From positions 4,617,621 through 4,681,620 of the forward strand of contig NZ_LFZW01000001.1 in the NCBI RefSeq assembly GCF_001183985.1: DNA of 64,000 nucleotides, read 5' to 3'. Each line of letters starts with the position of its first letter. Position 1 is the stretch's first letter. The DNA is from Peribacillus loiseleuriae (lineage in GTDB: Bacteria; Bacillota; Bacilli; Bacillales; DSM-1321). The position numbers and the translations under genes were made by a program. The notes below the pieces were generated by a model. The model ran no database searches. It was not told the origin of the DNA and worked only from the letters and a program-made list of their open reading frames with translations. Positions 20,561-31,743 of this stretch are shown here, piece after piece.

Positions 20561-21494
20561 AAGCTTCCTTCCTTTGCGTAAACTCCGATCGATTCCAAAT
20601 AAACCCGATAATCATCGTTAACAGAATAGCTGTTGTTAGCCTAATGACCAACAATGGCCAAACTGGAATCCCAAGCGGAATAAATATTAATGTATCCTCA
20701 ACGACAGCATGACACGCCACTAGAAAAATAAAAGCAAGTGTCATATCTTTTTTACTTACATTATCTTCTTTAGCTGCTTGGATCATGACACCAGCCCCAT
20801 ACGCCAATCCGATTGTGAGACCTGCCACCATCGTCATCGATGTATTGGGCTTCATCCCTAGAACCTTTGTAAATGGTGCCAAAACCTTTGACATAGCATT
20901 AAGCCAATTCAAATCTTTCATAATCTGCATGATAATCATTAATGGAATAACAATAAAAGCTAATTGCAGTACCCCAGAAGCAGCCCGTTCCAACCCATTC
21001 AGTAGAATTGCCCACACTCCATTAATTTCCGCTGTCTCCGGACTAACAAATCCGTATTTGGCAAGCTCTGATCCACCTTGCCAAACGAGATTAATAATAA
21101 CAGCAGCCAATAAAGCTAAGCCAATTCTGACCGTTAAAATAGTCCAAAGTTTTACACCGACCTTCGCTGCAACTCCCGATTCAATAAACAAATTGTGACT
21201 AAACGATAACATGATGGCAATAATAAAGACTTCTTTCACCGATAAATCAAGCGTTAAAATCCCGGCAATTCCTGCATACAAATTTAAAAAATTGCCTAAT
21301 ACAAGAGGAATTGCAGCTTCTCCCGGCAGTCCAATCATATTCATAAAAGGAGCAATGAAATCGATGATCCATTGCAAAACCGGTGTATATTGAAGCACGG
21401 ATACAATCAACGTAACCGGGAAAATCACTTTACCTAAAGTCCAAGTAGTCTTTAACCCTACCAATAGACCTTTTTTCACCGAATTACCAATCAA
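20550..21494 (-). CDS. yvoD: nucleoside-recognition (Gate) domain membrane protein YvoD
   Basis: A 314-residue integral membrane protein with about eight hydrophobic segments. It carries two Gate-type repeats, visible as [20 protein letters not shown] near residue 57 and [22 protein letters not shown] near residue 220, related to SpmA/SpmB and ferrous-iron transporter gate domains. The function is unknown. It lies between lgt and ppaX as in B. subtilis. The start is a TTG with a close GAGGGG, so the exact start is less certain. Confidence 0.88.
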   Translation of the reverse strand: MIGNSVKKGLLVGLKTTWTLGKVIFPVTLIVSVLQYTPVLQWIIDFIAPFMNMIGLPGEAAIPLVLGNFLNLYAGIAGILTLDLSVKEVFIIAIMLSFSHNLFIESGVAAKVGVKLWTILTVRIGLALLAAVIINLVWQGGSELAKYGFVSPETAEINGVWAILLNGLERAASGVLQLAFIVIPLMIIMQIMKDLNWLNAMSKVLAPFTKVLGMKPNTSMTMVAGLTIGLAYGAGVMIQAAKEDNVSKKDMTLAFIFLVACHAVVEDTLIFIPLGIPVWPLLVIRLTTAILLTMIIGFIWNRSEFTQRKEAYEQ

Positions 21495-21518
21495 TTCCCC
21501 TCACCCCCGATTCGTTCA

Positions 21519-22331
21519 TTATGCCTCTAAGTATTTTTTATCGGCGTATCCCCCAACTCTTCTATAAACCCAAAGGCCGATTGCCACTACAATTAATACG
21601 ATTGAAATAACTTGGGCAATTCGGAGTGTTTCTGTCAGCATTAAACTATCTGTCCGCAAGCCTTCAATGAAGAATCGGCCGACTGAATACCAAATGACAT
21701 AGGATAAAAAGATCTCCCCTCTATGCAAATTCGACCTTCTTAAGAATAGCAACAACACAACACCCAACAAGTTCCAAATCGATTCATATAAAAATGTCGG
21801 ATGATAATAAGATCCTTCTATGTACATTTGATTAATAATAAAATTAGGTAAATGGAGATTTTCTAAAAAGGCACGCGTCACCTCACCGCCATGCGCTTCC
21901 TGATTCATAAAGTTCCCCCAACGCCCAATCGCTTGCCCTAATAAAAGACTTGGAGCCGCTACGTCCACAAGCTTCCAGAACGATAATTTCCTTACTTTTG
22001 AAAAAACAATAGCAGTTATTACAGCACCGATAATCGCTCCGTGTATCGCAATACCGCCGTTCCAGATTTGAATGATTTGACCCGGATTTTGCGAATAATA
22101 ATCCCACTGAAAAATAACATAATAAATTCGAGCACTAATAATTGCAATGGGGACGGCAAACAGAATCATATCAACAAAGGTTTCCTTACCAATTCCCCTT
22201 CTGTCCGCTTCCCTTGTTGCAATATACAATCCTAGAAGAACACCAAACCCAATGATAATTCCATACCAATGTACTGCCAAAAAACCTAAATCAAATGCAA
22301 TAGGATTTAACGGCTGTATGTCTTGCTCCAT
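21519..22331 (-). CDS. lgt: prolipoprotein diacylglyceryl transferase
   Basis: A 270-residue polytopic membrane enzyme with about seven transmembrane helices. It transfers diacylglycerol from phosphatidylglycerol to the lipobox cysteine of prolipoproteins. The Lgt signature [14 protein letters not shown] is present near residue 136, and [12 protein letters not shown] near residue 95. The ATG at 22331 follows GAGGGAATGTG. One likely substrate, the CccB lipoprotein, is coded in this window. In many Bacillus it follows hprK directly; here a MITE separates them. Confidence 0.97.
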   Translation of the reverse strand: MEQDIQPLNPIAFDLGFLAVHWYGIIIGFGVLLGLYIATREADRRGIGKETFVDMILFAVPIAIISARIYYVIFQWDYYSQNPGQIIQIWNGGIAIHGAIIGAVITAIVFSKVRKLSFWKLVDVAAPSLLLGQAIGRWGNFMNQEAHGGEVTRAFLENLHLPNFIINQMYIEGSYYHPTFLYESIWNLLGVVLLLFLRRSNLHRGEIFLSYVIWYSVGRFFIEGLRTDSLMLTETLRIAQVISIVLIVVAIGLWVYRRVGGYADKKYLEA

Positions 22332-22406
22332 CACATTCCCTCTTTTCTATTCCAAGAAATTTTTCATCCAAGATTCCTTAATCCATCAGTTGGAATGACA
22401 CTTATA

Positions 22407-22618
22407 GAGGTTGTTCAAAAAGTCCGATTAAAAAGCCTGCGAATTGCATCAAAGCCCATGAATGACCTTCTGTTAAAATCGCACACGTCATGACGAGCAA
22501 CACAGAAGTCAGCACATCCTGTGCTAGTCCGGTCCTCAATGTTATTGTACACGCGAAAGGTTTGAGACAAACGCTCGCAGAACTTCCCGACTCTTTTTAT
22601 CCTCCTTTTTGAACACGC
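22407..22618 (+). repeat. MITE-like repeat, family A, copy 2
   Basis: A 212-bp element, GAGGTTGTTCAAAAA ... TTTTTGAACACGC, flanked by ACTTAT on both sides. It is inserted between hprK and lgt, inside a run of co-directional genes. Confidence 0.85.
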
Positions 22619-22640
22619 ACTTATGAGGCGAAGGTCCACA

Positions 22641-23576
22641 TTAAAATTCTTCATATCCATTTCCAGAAATCGTATTATTCAACCGGCTTGAGAATATTTC
22701 AGCTGCATTGACGCCCATTCTTTTCAAACGGAAGTTCATCGCAGCCACTTCTATAATAACAGCTAAGTTTCTTCCTGGACGTACAGGAACCGTTAATTTC
22801 GTCACTTCTGTATCAATGATTTTCACTTTTTCCTCATCAAGGCCGACACGATCATATTGCTTGTTCTTTTCCCAAAGCTCCAAATTGATAACGAGAGAAA
22901 TCTTCTTATTGCTCCTCACAGCCCCTGCACCAAACAATGTCATCACATTAATAATACCCAGTCCGCGAATTTCGAGTAAATGCTCAATCAGCTCCGGAGC
23001 ATTTCCAACTAGTGTATCCTGATCTTCCTGGCGAATCTCCACACAATCATCCGCAATTAAACGGTGTCCTCGTTTTACCAACTCGAGTGCAGTCTCACTT
23101 TTACCAACGCCACTTTTCCCAGTAATCATCACGCCGACTCCATAAATATCAATCAGTACCCCATGGACAGCGGTTGTCGGAGCAAGTTTACTTTCAAGAA
23201 AATTAGTCAAGTGACTAAATAGTCGGGTTGTTTTCATACTGGATCTCATTACAGGGACCGATTGTTGTTCAGACGCAAGGATTAGCTCTTCCGGTACTTC
23301 ATGCCCACGGCTAATAATAATTCCAGGTGTAATATCCCGACACAGATTTTCCATTCTGCTTGTTCTTTCCGACGCACTCAGCTTTTCAAAGAAAGACATC
23401 TCTGTCATTCCAAGTAGTTGAATTCTTTCGGCTGGATAAAAATCAAAAAAACCAGCAATTTCTAAACCAGGGCGAGAAAGATCACTTGTAATAATAGGAC
23501 GGTTAATTCCTTCTTCACCACTGACTAATTCAAGATTGAACGTATCTACCAAATCTTTTACACGTACTTTTGCCAT
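22641..23576 (-). CDS. hprK: HPr kinase/phosphorylase
   Basis: A 311-residue bifunctional enzyme that phosphorylates Ser46 of HPr and Crh and also reverses the reaction with phosphate. It is the key sensor of carbon catabolite repression in Firmicutes. The Walker A loop is [10 protein letters not shown] near residues 153-162. The signature [19 protein letters not shown] lies near residue 203. The ATG follows GGGAGG. Length agrees with B. subtilis (310). Its product removes the serine phosphate from Crh too, and PpaX clears the pyrophosphate made. Confidence 0.98.
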   Translation of the reverse strand: MAKVRVKDLVDTFNLELVSGEEGINRPIITSDLSRPGLEIAGFFDFYPAERIQLLGMTEMSFFEKLSASERTSRMENLCRDITPGIIISRGHEVPEELILASEQQSVPVMRSSMKTTRLFSHLTNFLESKLAPTTAVHGVLIDIYGVGVMITGKSGVGKSETALELVKRGHRLIADDCVEIRQEDQDTLVGNAPELIEHLLEIRGLGIINVMTLFGAGAVRSNKKISLVINLELWEKNKQYDRVGLDEEKVKIIDTEVTKLTVPVRPGRNLAVIIEVAAMNFRLKRMGVNAAEIFSSRLNNTISGNGYEEF

Positions 23577-23717
23577 GTATCGTTAGCCTCCCTGGGAGTT
23601 AAATTATTTCACTTATAAAGGTAATCTTTATTTTAGCATTTTTCTACAAATATCCAAACAAAGGTTTTGTAAAATCACTCGATACAAAAATAGCCTTTCC
23701 AAACTATGTAATATCTA

Positions 23718-23838
23718 AAGAGGATGTCCCTTATCACAAGGGGTTGACCATGCACCCACAATACAGTTCAAATTAAGCACAAGTACTACTATGAACTGTG
23801 TATAGAGTGCGTGGTCAGCCCCTTATGGAACACCCTCT
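23718..23838. repeat. hairpin repeat, family B, copy 3
   Basis: A 120-bp imperfect palindrome. Its outer arms are AGGATGTCCCTTAT ... TTATGGAACACCCTC, and its inner arms ACAGTTCAAATTA ... TATGAACTGT. It starts about 35 bp downstream of the yvlB stop codon and fills most of the 23577-23871 gap. Confidence 0.7.
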
Positions 23839-23871
23839 TGTTTCATTTTCATCTGTAATAGAAATTCCAAT

Positions 23872-24975
23872 TTACGATACTGAAATGCCACCAGTTTTCG
23901 TATCGGCAAACAAATGAAGAACAGGTACACTATGTTTGGTCGTTTTGAATTTCAACGCTTTTTGAATGACATCATTTTTCTCTTCAATAATTTGAATGCC
24001 ATCCAAGTTCACATTGAAGTTACCCAGATTCGATTTCAACTCTCCTTCAACCGCAATTCCCGTAGGCAGGAATACATCCAGCTTCCCGGTTACTGTTTTG
24101 ACGGAAATGTATTCACAATTCGGTTCTTCAACACGACATGTCACTTGACCGGCGAATGATTGTGCATCAAGGTTTTTATAAACTCCATCAACATGAATCG
24201 AGCCATTTAATGTTTCTGTCTCAATTTTTTCTATAGTTGCTTGGCGAATAGAAATATTACCATTCCCCGTTTCAGCATCGAGTGTTTTCCCTGTCACGCC
24301 TTCGATAGCAATTTTTCCGTTGGCAGTCTTTACTTTAAAATGATTCGCTCTTAAGGACTCTCCTCCAGATATTGAACCGTTAAACATACGGATATACACT
24401 TCTTCATACTCTTTATTAGGGATATACAGAGTAACATCAGCTTTTATAGATTTCTGCAATACATGGAAACGTAATTTTTCATCTTCTACTGTAAAATGCA
24501 CTTCTTTTAACAGCACTTCTCTTGCTTCATCCTGCATTGCGCCGCGATAAACCTTCGCTTGACATTCGATTCTAATTTCGCTGTTAGACCATGGAATAAT
24601 TTTCGTTTTTCCATTTGCAATATCTATCTCAATCTCTTTAAGCGGAGTTTGATCATGGGTAAAAATATGCGAGATCTCGTGTGAAGCACCAAAATTGAAG
24701 TCAAAATCCGATTCTTTGATTTTTTTCACGGCACTCTCTACGAATTCAAAGATTTTCTCTTTTGAAGAGCTGATTTTTTTATTAAAATAATCTTGTTGCT
24801 TATTGGTACTTTCTTTATCAAGCACGACGGTCGATAATTCATTGACCAACACTTGTTCTTTCTTCTCTGATTCTTTACTCGCCTGATCTAATTCCTCTAA
24901 AATCTTTAAAGCTTCATCCGTTGATAGCTTACCATCTTGAACCATTTGTAGAATTCGCTTTTTTTCTTCATTCAT
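23872..24975 (-). CDS. yvlB: YvlB-like adhesin-fold (DUF4097) protein
   Basis: A 367-residue protein. The N-terminus carries a short helical SHOCT-like motif (ILQMVQDGKLSTDEALKILEEL, residues 9-30), followed by a charged linker. The rest, from about residue 115, is a beta-solenoid-like domain of the DUF4097 type, with repeats such as NGKIAIEGVTGKTLDAETGNG. No signal peptide is seen. In B. subtilis yvlABCD is an envelope-stress operon; here only yvlB is present, and yvlC and yvlD are missing. Confidence 0.85.
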   Translation of the reverse strand: MNEEKKRILQMVQDGKLSTDEALKILEELDQASKESEKKEQVLVNELSTVVLDKESTNKQQDYFNKKISSSKEKIFEFVESAVKKIKESDFDFNFGASHEISHIFTHDQTPLKEIEIDIANGKTKIIPWSNSEIRIECQAKVYRGAMQDEAREVLLKEVHFTVEDEKLRFHVLQKSIKADVTLYIPNKEYEEVYIRMFNGSISGGESLRANHFKVKTANGKIAIEGVTGKTLDAETGNGNISIRQATIEKIETETLNGSIHVDGVYKNLDAQSFAGQVTCRVEEPNCEYISVKTVTGKLDVFLPTGIAVEGELKSNLGNFNVNLDGIQIIEEKNDVIQKALKFKTTKHSVPVLHLFADTKTGGISVS

Positions 24976-25263
24976 TTTCTTTCCCCTCCAATTTCAATCT
25001 ATTTATTTCACACGTTTTCTCGATTTTCTCACAAAAATAAGCCGGGATAAATAAGCTAAGCATTTCTTTCTTCCTGTAAATAATTATTGAATCAATTAGG
25101 TAGTGCTTTAAGTCAAAAAAATAAAAACACGCTTACTAATTAATACGCCTACTATTCATGAAAGTTTCATCACTTACAAAATTTAACTTCGCTAATTTTA
25201 AACGACATAATAATTAACGAATCTAAAGCAGGATGTCGATTAAAATGCATATTGGCATCCGTT

Positions 25264-25541
25264 TTAATCAATCGTTTGATTAAGCGTATAATCGTAAATT
25301 TCTGCAAAGTTCTTCTTTTCACACCGACAAAATATTCACCTATCTATTTCTATCGCATATATCTTTTGAAATGCGCTCTCTCTTCCATTTTAATCAATCG
25401 TTTGATGAAGGACAAAGAAGAAGTCTTCAAACATTTCCTTTACACTTCGACAATTTCAAATGACAAAAAAATTAATGAATTTCGCACAATGTATCACTAA
25501 AAACACACGTTTGCACTCCTTTTCATCAATCATTTGATTAA
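25264..25541. repeat. three copies of a 20-bp palindrome (tandem array)
   Basis: TTAATCAATCGTTTGATTAA occurs at 25264-25283, TTAATCAATCGTTTGATGAA at 25390-25409, and TTCATCAATCATTTGATTAA at 25522-25541. Spacings are 126 and 132 bp. Related flanks (a preceding T-run, following AAGCG, and TTCTTCTTTT downstream) suggest tandemly duplicated units of about 130 bp. The arms look like binding sites of a TetR-type dimer. No gene is recognised in 24976-25598. Confidence 0.7.
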
Positions 25542-25577
25542 GCGCTTTTCTACAAAATTCTTCTTTTAATATGAAAC

Positions 25578-25600
25578 AAGCAAGCCAAATTGGCTTGCTT
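25578..25600 (-). terminator. uvrA 3' hairpin
   Basis: A perfect palindrome (AAGCAAGCCAA/TTGGCTTGCTT) overlapping the uvrA stop codon. The following T-tract is weak, so terminator strength is uncertain. Confidence 0.55.
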
Positions 25601-28472
25601 ATACATGTTCATGCTCTTTTTCTTCGATTCTCTTCTCCATTCGGATACGGTCTCTTTCGAGTATAGGTTTTAGATATTTCCCTGTATAAGACCCCTCTAC
25701 CTTAGCGATCTCCTCTGGTGTTCCAGTCGCGATAATCGTTCCACCTTTATCTCCGCCCTCAGGACCAAGGTCGACCAAATAATCGGCTGATTTAATGACA
25801 TCTAGATTATGTTCAATGACAAGAACGGTGTCCCCGTTTTCAACGAGCCGCTGAAGGACTTCAAGAAGCCTGGCTATATCATCTACATGAAGTCCTGTCG
25901 TCGGTTCATCAAGAATGTAGAAAGAGCGACCATTTGAACGACGATGGAGTTCAGAAGCTAGCTTCACCCGCTGCGCCTCTCCACCCGAAAGAGTGGTTGC
26001 TGGCTGTCCAAGTTTAATATAACCTAAGCCAACATCTTGAATCGTTTGCAGTTTTCTACTGATTTTTGGAATATTTTCAAAGAATCCAACTGCTTCTTCC
26101 ACTGTCAAATCTAGAATATCAGCAATATTTTTGCCTTTATATTTCACTTCCAATGTTTCACGATTATACCGTTTTCCATGACATACTTCACAAGGGACGT
26201 ATACATCAGGCAAGAAATGCATTTCGATTTTAATGATTCCATCGCCACGGCAAGCTTCACAGCGACCGCCTTTGACATTAAAACTAAAACGACCTTTTTT
26301 ATAGCCGCGGATTTTCGCTTCATTTGTTGTCGCAAACACATCCCGAATATCATCAAAAGCACCTGTATATGTAGCAGGATTTGAACGCGGTGTTCTTCCG
26401 ATTGGTGACTGATCAATATCAATGACCTTATCAAGGTGATCGACACCCTTGATTTCTCGGAAAGAACCAGGACGAGCCTTTGCCCGGTTCAGTTTTTGCG
26501 CTAATGATTTATGAAGAATTTCATTCACTAACGTACTTTTCCCGGAACCCGAAACACCAGTAACAGCCGTAAATGTACCAAGGGGGAATTTCACATTCAC
26601 ATTTTTGAGATTGTTTTCTTTCGCTCCTTTGATTTCAATATAACGACCATCACTTTTGCGACGTTCTATTGGCAATGGGATAAATTTCTTCCCTGACAAA
26701 TACTGCCCAGTTAACGAATCGGGATCATCCATTACTTCCTGTGGCGTACCTTCAGAAACAATTTTTCCTCCATGAGCACCTGCCCCTGGTCCTACATCAA
26801 TCAAATAATCGGCAGCAAGCATTGTATCTTCATCATGTTCAACAACGATGAGCGTATTGCCAATTTCACGCATATTCTTTAGCGTTTCAATCAGACGATC
26901 ATTGTCTCTCTGATGAAGGCCGATGGATGGTTCATCCAGAATATAAAGCACACCCGTTAAACGTGAACCAATCTGAGTGGCCAGTCTGATTCTCTGTGCC
27001 TCTCCACCTGATAGTGTTCCTGCCGCTCTGCTTAAAGTTAAATACTCTAAGCCGACATTAGCAAGAAAGCCCAAGCGTTCTTTAATTTCACGCAAAATTA
27101 ACTGAGCAATCGCTTGTTCTTTTTCCGTTAAATCCAGGTTTTCAAAAAAGTGAACAGCTTCTTCAATCGAATAAGCCGTTGTTTCACTAATCGTTTTGTT
27201 TTGGATGAGGACAGCGAGGCTTTCCTTTTTCAGCCTCTGTCCTTTGCAAGTTGGACAAGCATGTTGAGCCATATATTTTTCCATCTGATCACGGATATAG
27301 TCTGAGCTTGTTTCTTTATAGCGACGTTCCACATTATTCAAAATACCTTCGAAGTTTATATAGCTTTCGTGCAACCTGCCATAATCATTTTCGTAACGAA
27401 AAAGAATCTTTTCTTTTCCAGAGCCATATAAAATCTTATCCAGCAAATCATCCGACAAGTCTTTAACCGGCGTATCCATATCAATTCCATAATGATCAGC
27501 AATGGTTTTCAGTAGTTGCGGATAATATTGCGAACTTGTCGGTTCCCAAGGCGCAAATGCATTCTGATTTAAGGTTAATTCTTCATTCGGAATGACGAGC
27601 TGCTTATCGACTTCAAGTTTCGTACCAAGACCGTCGCAATCTGGACAGGCGCCAAATGGGCTGTTAAAAGAAAACATGCGCGGCTCCAACTCTTCAACAG
27701 AGAACCCACAATAAGGGCAAGCGTGATGTTCACTAAACAAAAGCTCTTCTTCCCCATTAATATCAATTAATACTTTGCCTTCTCCAAGCTTTAAAGCACT
27801 TTCCATTGAGTCGGCAAGGCGCGCTGCTATTCCTTCTTTAATAACGATACGGTCGATAATGACTTCAATCGAATGTTTCTTATTTTTCTCAAGCGTGATG
27901 TCTTCCCCTACATCTAAGATCTCGCCATCTACCCGAACTCTCACATAGCCTTGCTTTTTAATGTCTTCAAAAACTTTGGCGTGTGCCCCTTTTCTTCCAG
28001 ATACAACTGGCGCAAGTACTTGCATTTTTGTTCGATCAGGGTATTCTAAAATTCGGTCTACCATCTGTTCAATCGTTTGTGACGATATTTCAATGCCGTG
28101 ATTAGGGCATGTCGGCCTACCGACGCGTGCGTAAAGTAAACGTAAATAATCGTAAATTTCCGTCACTGTTCCTACTGTTGACCGCGGATTACGGCTTGTT
28201 GTTTTTTGATCAATAGATATCGCCGGTGAAAGGCCTTCAATAGAATCCACATCTGGCTTGTCCATTTGGCCTAAAAATTGTCTGGCGTAAGCAGAGAGCG
28301 ACTCGACATAGCGCCGCTGCCCTTCTGCATATATCGTATCAAATGCAAGCGATGACTTCCCTGATCCCGACAATCCAGTAAGGACAACAAGCTTGTCTCT
28401 AGGGATTGTGACGTCAATATTCTTCAGGTTATTGGCTCTCGCACCAATAACCGTTATTTTTTCCAATGCCAT
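25599..28472 (-). CDS. uvrA: excinuclease ABC subunit A
   Basis: A 957-residue DNA-damage sensor of nucleotide excision repair, with two ABC ATPase modules. The first Walker A is GLSGSGKSS near residue 33 and the second GVSGSGKST near residue 640. The signatures [12 protein letters not shown] and [12 protein letters not shown] are both present. Zinc fingers are seen as CPYCG...CPDCDG near 255-285 and CEACRGDG...CEVCHG near 740-765. It pairs with uvrB, whose stop lies 7 bp upstream of the uvrA start, so the two form one operon. Confidence 0.99.
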   Translation of the reverse strand: MALEKITVIGARANNLKNIDVTIPRDKLVVLTGLSGSGKSSLAFDTIYAEGQRRYVESLSAYARQFLGQMDKPDVDSIEGLSPAISIDQKTTSRNPRSTVGTVTEIYDYLRLLYARVGRPTCPNHGIEISSQTIEQMVDRILEYPDRTKMQVLAPVVSGRKGAHAKVFEDIKKQGYVRVRVDGEILDVGEDITLEKNKKHSIEVIIDRIVIKEGIAARLADSMESALKLGEGKVLIDINGEEELLFSEHHACPYCGFSVEELEPRMFSFNSPFGACPDCDGLGTKLEVDKQLVIPNEELTLNQNAFAPWEPTSSQYYPQLLKTIADHYGIDMDTPVKDLSDDLLDKILYGSGKEKILFRYENDYGRLHESYINFEGILNNVERRYKETSSDYIRDQMEKYMAQHACPTCKGQRLKKESLAVLIQNKTISETTAYSIEEAVHFFENLDLTEKEQAIAQLILREIKERLGFLANVGLEYLTLSRAAGTLSGGEAQRIRLATQIGSRLTGVLYILDEPSIGLHQRDNDRLIETLKNMREIGNTLIVVEHDEDTMLAADYLIDVGPGAGAHGGKIVSEGTPQEVMDDPDSLTGQYLSGKKFIPLPIERRKSDGRYIEIKGAKENNLKNVNVKFPLGTFTAVTGVSGSGKSTLVNEILHKSLAQKLNRAKARPGSFREIKGVDHLDKVIDIDQSPIGRTPRSNPATYTGAFDDIRDVFATTNEAKIRGYKKGRFSFNVKGGRCEACRGDGIIKIEMHFLPDVYVPCEVCHGKRYNRETLEVKYKGKNIADILDLTVEEAVGFFENIPKISRKLQTIQDVGLGYIKLGQPATTLSGGEAQRVKLASELHRRSNGRSFYILDEPTTGLHVDDIARLLEVLQRLVENGDTVLVIEHNLDVIKSADYLVDLGPEGGDKGGTIIATGTPEEIAKVEGSYTGKYLKPILERDRIRMEKRIEEKEHEHV

Positions 28473-28479
28473 TGTCTTG

Positions 28480-30459
28480 TCACCCTTCCACTTTCAGCTC
28501 GAATAAAAGATCACGAAGCTGTGCTGCCCGTTCGAAATCAAGGGCTTTAGCCGCTTCTTTCATTTCTTTCTCTGTATTCATAATGAGCTTTTCTCGTTCC
28601 TGTTTTGTCATTTTAGTGAAACTAGGAGTAGTATTGTATGTTTCTTTATCTTCCGCAGCATGAGTCACACGAATGGAACCACGAACCTCTTTTTGAATAG
28701 TTTGTGGAGTAATCCCGTGTTTTTTATTGTATTCTTCTTGAATTTCACGACGCCGCTTTGTCTCACCAATGGCCAATTCCATCGAATTCGTCATGCGATC
28801 CGCATACATAATTACATGCCCATTCGAATTCCTCGCTGCACGGCCGATTGTTTGAATAAGCGAACGCTCCGAACGCAAGAATCCTTCTTTATCGGCATCC
28901 AGTATCGTTACCAAAGATACTTCAGGAATATCAAGACCTTCTCTTAGCAAGTTAATCCCTACCAATACATCGTATTTACCCATTCGTAATTCACGGATAA
29001 TTTCAATTCGATCTAAAGTCTTTACCTCAGAATGGAGGTACTGAACCTTAATTCCAATTTCTTTTAAATAATCCGTTAGATCCTCAGACATTTTTTTCGT
29101 CAGCGTTGTGACAAGTACGCGCTCGTTTCGTTTGATGCGGTCTTGAATTTCACCGATTAAGTCATCAATTTGACCTTCAATCGGTCTCACTTCAATATTT
29201 GGATCTAATAAACCAGTTGGTCTAATAATTTGCGCGACCATTTCTGGTGTATGTTCCAATTCAAACGGACCAGGCGTAGCCGATACAAAAATAGCTTGAT
29301 TAACTTTCTCCTCAAACTCTTCAAATCGAAGCGGTCTGTTATCTTTGGCGGAAGGCAACCGGAAACCGTGATCAACCAACACTTGCTTTCTCGCCTGATC
29401 CCCGTTATACATGCCTCGGATTTGCGGTAAGGTAACATGTGATTCATCTATAACAAGCAGAAAATCCTTTGGGAAATAATCGATCAATGTATAAGGTGTT
29501 TCACCAGGAGACTTCAATGTTAAATGTCTAGAATAATTCTCAATACCTGAGCAAAAGCCCATTTCACGCATCATTTCAAGATCATATCTTGTACGTTGTT
29601 CGAGGCGCTGAGCTTCGAGAAGTTTGTCTTCCTTACGAAGTTCTACCAACCATTCTTCTAGTTCTTTTTCAATATTCTCAATCGCTATCTTCATTTTCTC
29701 TTCACGGGTAACGAAATGGGAAGCTGGGAATATTGCAATATGATCCCGTTCAGCCGTAATTTCTCCAGTTAACGCATCTACTTCACGTATTCGATCAATT
29801 TCATCACCAAAAAACTCCACACGAACACAATGTTCATCACGAGAAGCTGGAAATATCTCAACTACATCACCCCGTACACGGAACGTCCCACGGTGGAAGT
29901 CGATATCATTTCGTTCATATTGAATGTCTACTAATTTATGAAGCAGTTTATTTCGGTCAATCTCCATACCTGTGCGGAGCGATACAATCATTTCCCGATA
30001 TTCTTCTGGGGAACCGAGACCGAAAATGCATGAGACACTGGCGACAATAATGACATCTTGGCGTTCAAATAACGCAGAAGTAGCAGAGTGACGCAGTTTG
30101 TCAATCTCATCATTAATGCTTGCATCCTTTTCAATATATGTATCTGTAGATGGAACATATGCTTCAGGTTGATAGTAATCATAATAACTGACAAAATATC
30201 CAACAGCATTGTTCGGGAAAAACTCTTTGAATTCATTGTACAGCTGCCCTGCAAGTGTCTTGTTATGAGCAATGACTAATGTTGGCTTATTAATTTCTTT
30301 GATTACATTTGAAACAGTAAACGTTTTTCCCGTTCCAGTTGCACCTAGCAACGTCTGATACCGTTTCTCGCTTTCCACTCCTGCTATTAATTCCTTAATT
30401 GCAGCAGGCTGATCTCCTTGTGGCGAATAGTTGGAGACTAACTCAAATTGATCCTTCAC
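28480..30459 (-). CDS. uvrB: excinuclease ABC subunit B
   Basis: A 659-residue helicase-like damage verification subunit. Walker A is GATGTGKT near residue 40. The beta-hairpin that probes DNA is [12 protein letters not shown] near residue 95. Later motifs include [14 protein letters not shown] and QTIGRAARN. The C-terminal UVR domain ([19 protein letters not shown]) binds UvrA or UvrC. I chose the GTG at 30459, 8 bases after GGAGG; it gives the family's VKDQFELVS start. The frame opens 5 codons earlier. Confidence 0.99.
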   Translation of the reverse strand: MKDQFELVSNYSPQGDQPAAIKELIAGVESEKRYQTLLGATGTGKTFTVSNVIKEINKPTLVIAHNKTLAGQLYNEFKEFFPNNAVGYFVSYYDYYQPEAYVPSTDTYIEKDASINDEIDKLRHSATSALFERQDVIIVASVSCIFGLGSPEEYREMIVSLRTGMEIDRNKLLHKLVDIQYERNDIDFHRGTFRVRGDVVEIFPASRDEHCVRVEFFGDEIDRIREVDALTGEITAERDHIAIFPASHFVTREEKMKIAIENIEKELEEWLVELRKEDKLLEAQRLEQRTRYDLEMMREMGFCSGIENYSRHLTLKSPGETPYTLIDYFPKDFLLVIDESHVTLPQIRGMYNGDQARKQVLVDHGFRLPSAKDNRPLRFEEFEEKVNQAIFVSATPGPFELEHTPEMVAQIIRPTGLLDPNIEVRPIEGQIDDLIGEIQDRIKRNERVLVTTLTKKMSEDLTDYLKEIGIKVQYLHSEVKTLDRIEIIRELRMGKYDVLVGINLLREGLDIPEVSLVTILDADKEGFLRSERSLIQTIGRAARNSNGHVIMYADRMTNSMELAIGETKRRREIQEEYNKKHGITPQTIQKEVRGSIRVTHAAEDKETYNTTPSFTKMTKQEREKLIMNTEKEMKEAAKALDFERAAQLRDLLFELKVEG

Positions 30460-30519
30460 TAAGCGATCCTCCATTCTAAATACGTATTTCTAATAAGCGG
30501 AATTTTGCATAGTCTATAA

Positions 30520-30668
30520 GAGATTGTTCAAAAATCAGGTAAAAAAGCTTGCGAGTTGCTTCAAAGCTCTGTCTCTCCGGCCCTCTCGTTTTGCTGCATA
30601 CGCGAAAGGTTAGAGACGATCACTCCTCGAACTTCTCAGCTCTTTTTATCCTCCTTTTTGAACACGTA
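30520..30668 (+). repeat. MITE-like repeat, family A, copy 3 (internally deleted)
   Basis: A 149-bp version lacking about 55 internal bases compared with copies 1, 2 and 4. Both termini are intact, and CTATAA flanks each side. It lies just upstream of uvrB. Confidence 0.8.
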
Positions 30669-30855
30669 CTATAATGAATTTTATCTGTTTTTACCGTTAG
30701 GCTTTCGTCTAAATCACTCATATCTATTTATAGCCCTTTATTGAAGCATTCTATACACATTCTACCACAATGGACTACTAAGAAACCAATAATAAGCGAA
30801 CGTTCATTCGACACCTTTTCGACAATACAAGGAGGTAAGAGGTAAATGTTAGCCA

Positions 30856-30918
30856 GATAAAGTGAAACTTCCACCAGCTTTTCCCCCCACTGATGGTTAG
30901 TTGAACCAAATAGAGGAG
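30856..30918 (+). repeat. partial family C repeat
   Basis: It starts AGATAAAGTGAAACTTC and contains CCCCACTGATGGTTAGTTGAACC, cut down compared with the full copies near 54.2 and 55.8 kb. Nothing else is recognised in 30669-31040. Confidence 0.55.
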
Positions 30919-31040
30919 TTAGCCGTTTGCACTAGAATCAAGCAGTCAAATATAACTCGGTAAGCCATAGCAAAAATCACATGGCGTGATTTTCACCATG
31001 TGTTTATGTGTTTGTTTAATATAGAAATATAAATAAAATG

Positions 31041-31259
31041 CTAGATTCGTTTTAACATTTTCGACGAATACCAAAACCCAACTGTTAAAGAAAACGCGTC
31101 AGCGATAATCAACAACCATGTATGCGTATATCCTTTATATGCCGATGCTGCTATCAATGCGACCGTCAATGCAAGACCGACAAAACGATTAAACGTCACT
31201 CTTGAAAATAATATAACAAGTAAGCCAGGAGCGATTAGAGCACATAGAAACTTAACCAT
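31041..31259 (-). CDS. csbA: CsbA-like membrane protein
   Basis: A 72-residue protein with two or three hydrophobic helices (LCALIAPGLLVILFSR, FVGLALTVALIAASAY, LLIIADAFSLTVGFWY) and a basic end. It matches the pattern of B. subtilis CsbA, a sigma-B-controlled membrane protein of unknown function located next to uvrB. I could not identify a sigma-B promoter with confidence. Confidence 0.85.
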   Translation of the reverse strand: MVKFLCALIAPGLLVILFSRVTFNRFVGLALTVALIAASAYKGYTHTWLLIIADAFSLTVGFWYSSKMLKRI

Positions 31260-31429
31260 TCTTCCATCTCCTTACAGTCTACTGTAATTTTACAGCAAAA
31301 CCCATTTACTATTTAAGTAGTTTCAGTTTAATTCATTTATCAGATAAAATCCAATTGTTTACGATTTATGATATCAAGTTACGATTCGTAAGGAACATGA
31401 GTTCTTCAGTCCAAAAACAAAAGAGCCAA

Positions 31430-31730
31430 ATCCCTATAACCACTCTATCCAGTTCAAACTAAGTGTGTGTCACACTATAAGAGGATGTTCAAAAATTCCG
31501 GTAAAAAAGCTTGCGAATTGCTTCGTCGCTCATGAATGACCTTCTGTTAAAATCGCGCACGTCCTGTGCGCAACACAGAAGTCAGCACATCCTGTGCAAG
31601 TCCGGTCCTCACGTTTTACTGCATACGCTCCGTTCCTCAGAATTCGCGGCTCTTTTCCTCCTTTTTGAACACGCACTATAAACTGTAAATAGAGTGTTAG
31701 GGCTCAGACTCTCTTGGGGCATCTTGTTTT
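31430..31730. repeat. hairpin repeat, family B, copy 4, split by a MITE
   Basis: The left half (to 31480) ends in GTGTGTCACACTATAA, and the right half (from 31675) begins ACTATAAACTGTAAATAGAGTG. Joining them at the duplicated ACTATAA restores the same order seen in copy 3. It lies directly downstream of the catalase gene. Confidence 0.75.
31481..31674 (+). repeat. MITE-like repeat, family A, copy 4
   Basis: About 194 bp, GAGGATGTTCAAAAA ... TTTTTGAACACGC, with a 7-bp target duplication ACTATAA on both sides. It is nested in a family B repeat. Confidence 0.9.
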
Positions 31731-31743
31731 AAACCTTCATTTT

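Noticed and set aside
25252-25500. 82-codon plus-strand frame between yvlB and uvrA
   Set aside because: It spans two copies of the repeated palindrome, so the recurring INRL and LIK segments come from the repeat; no RBS.
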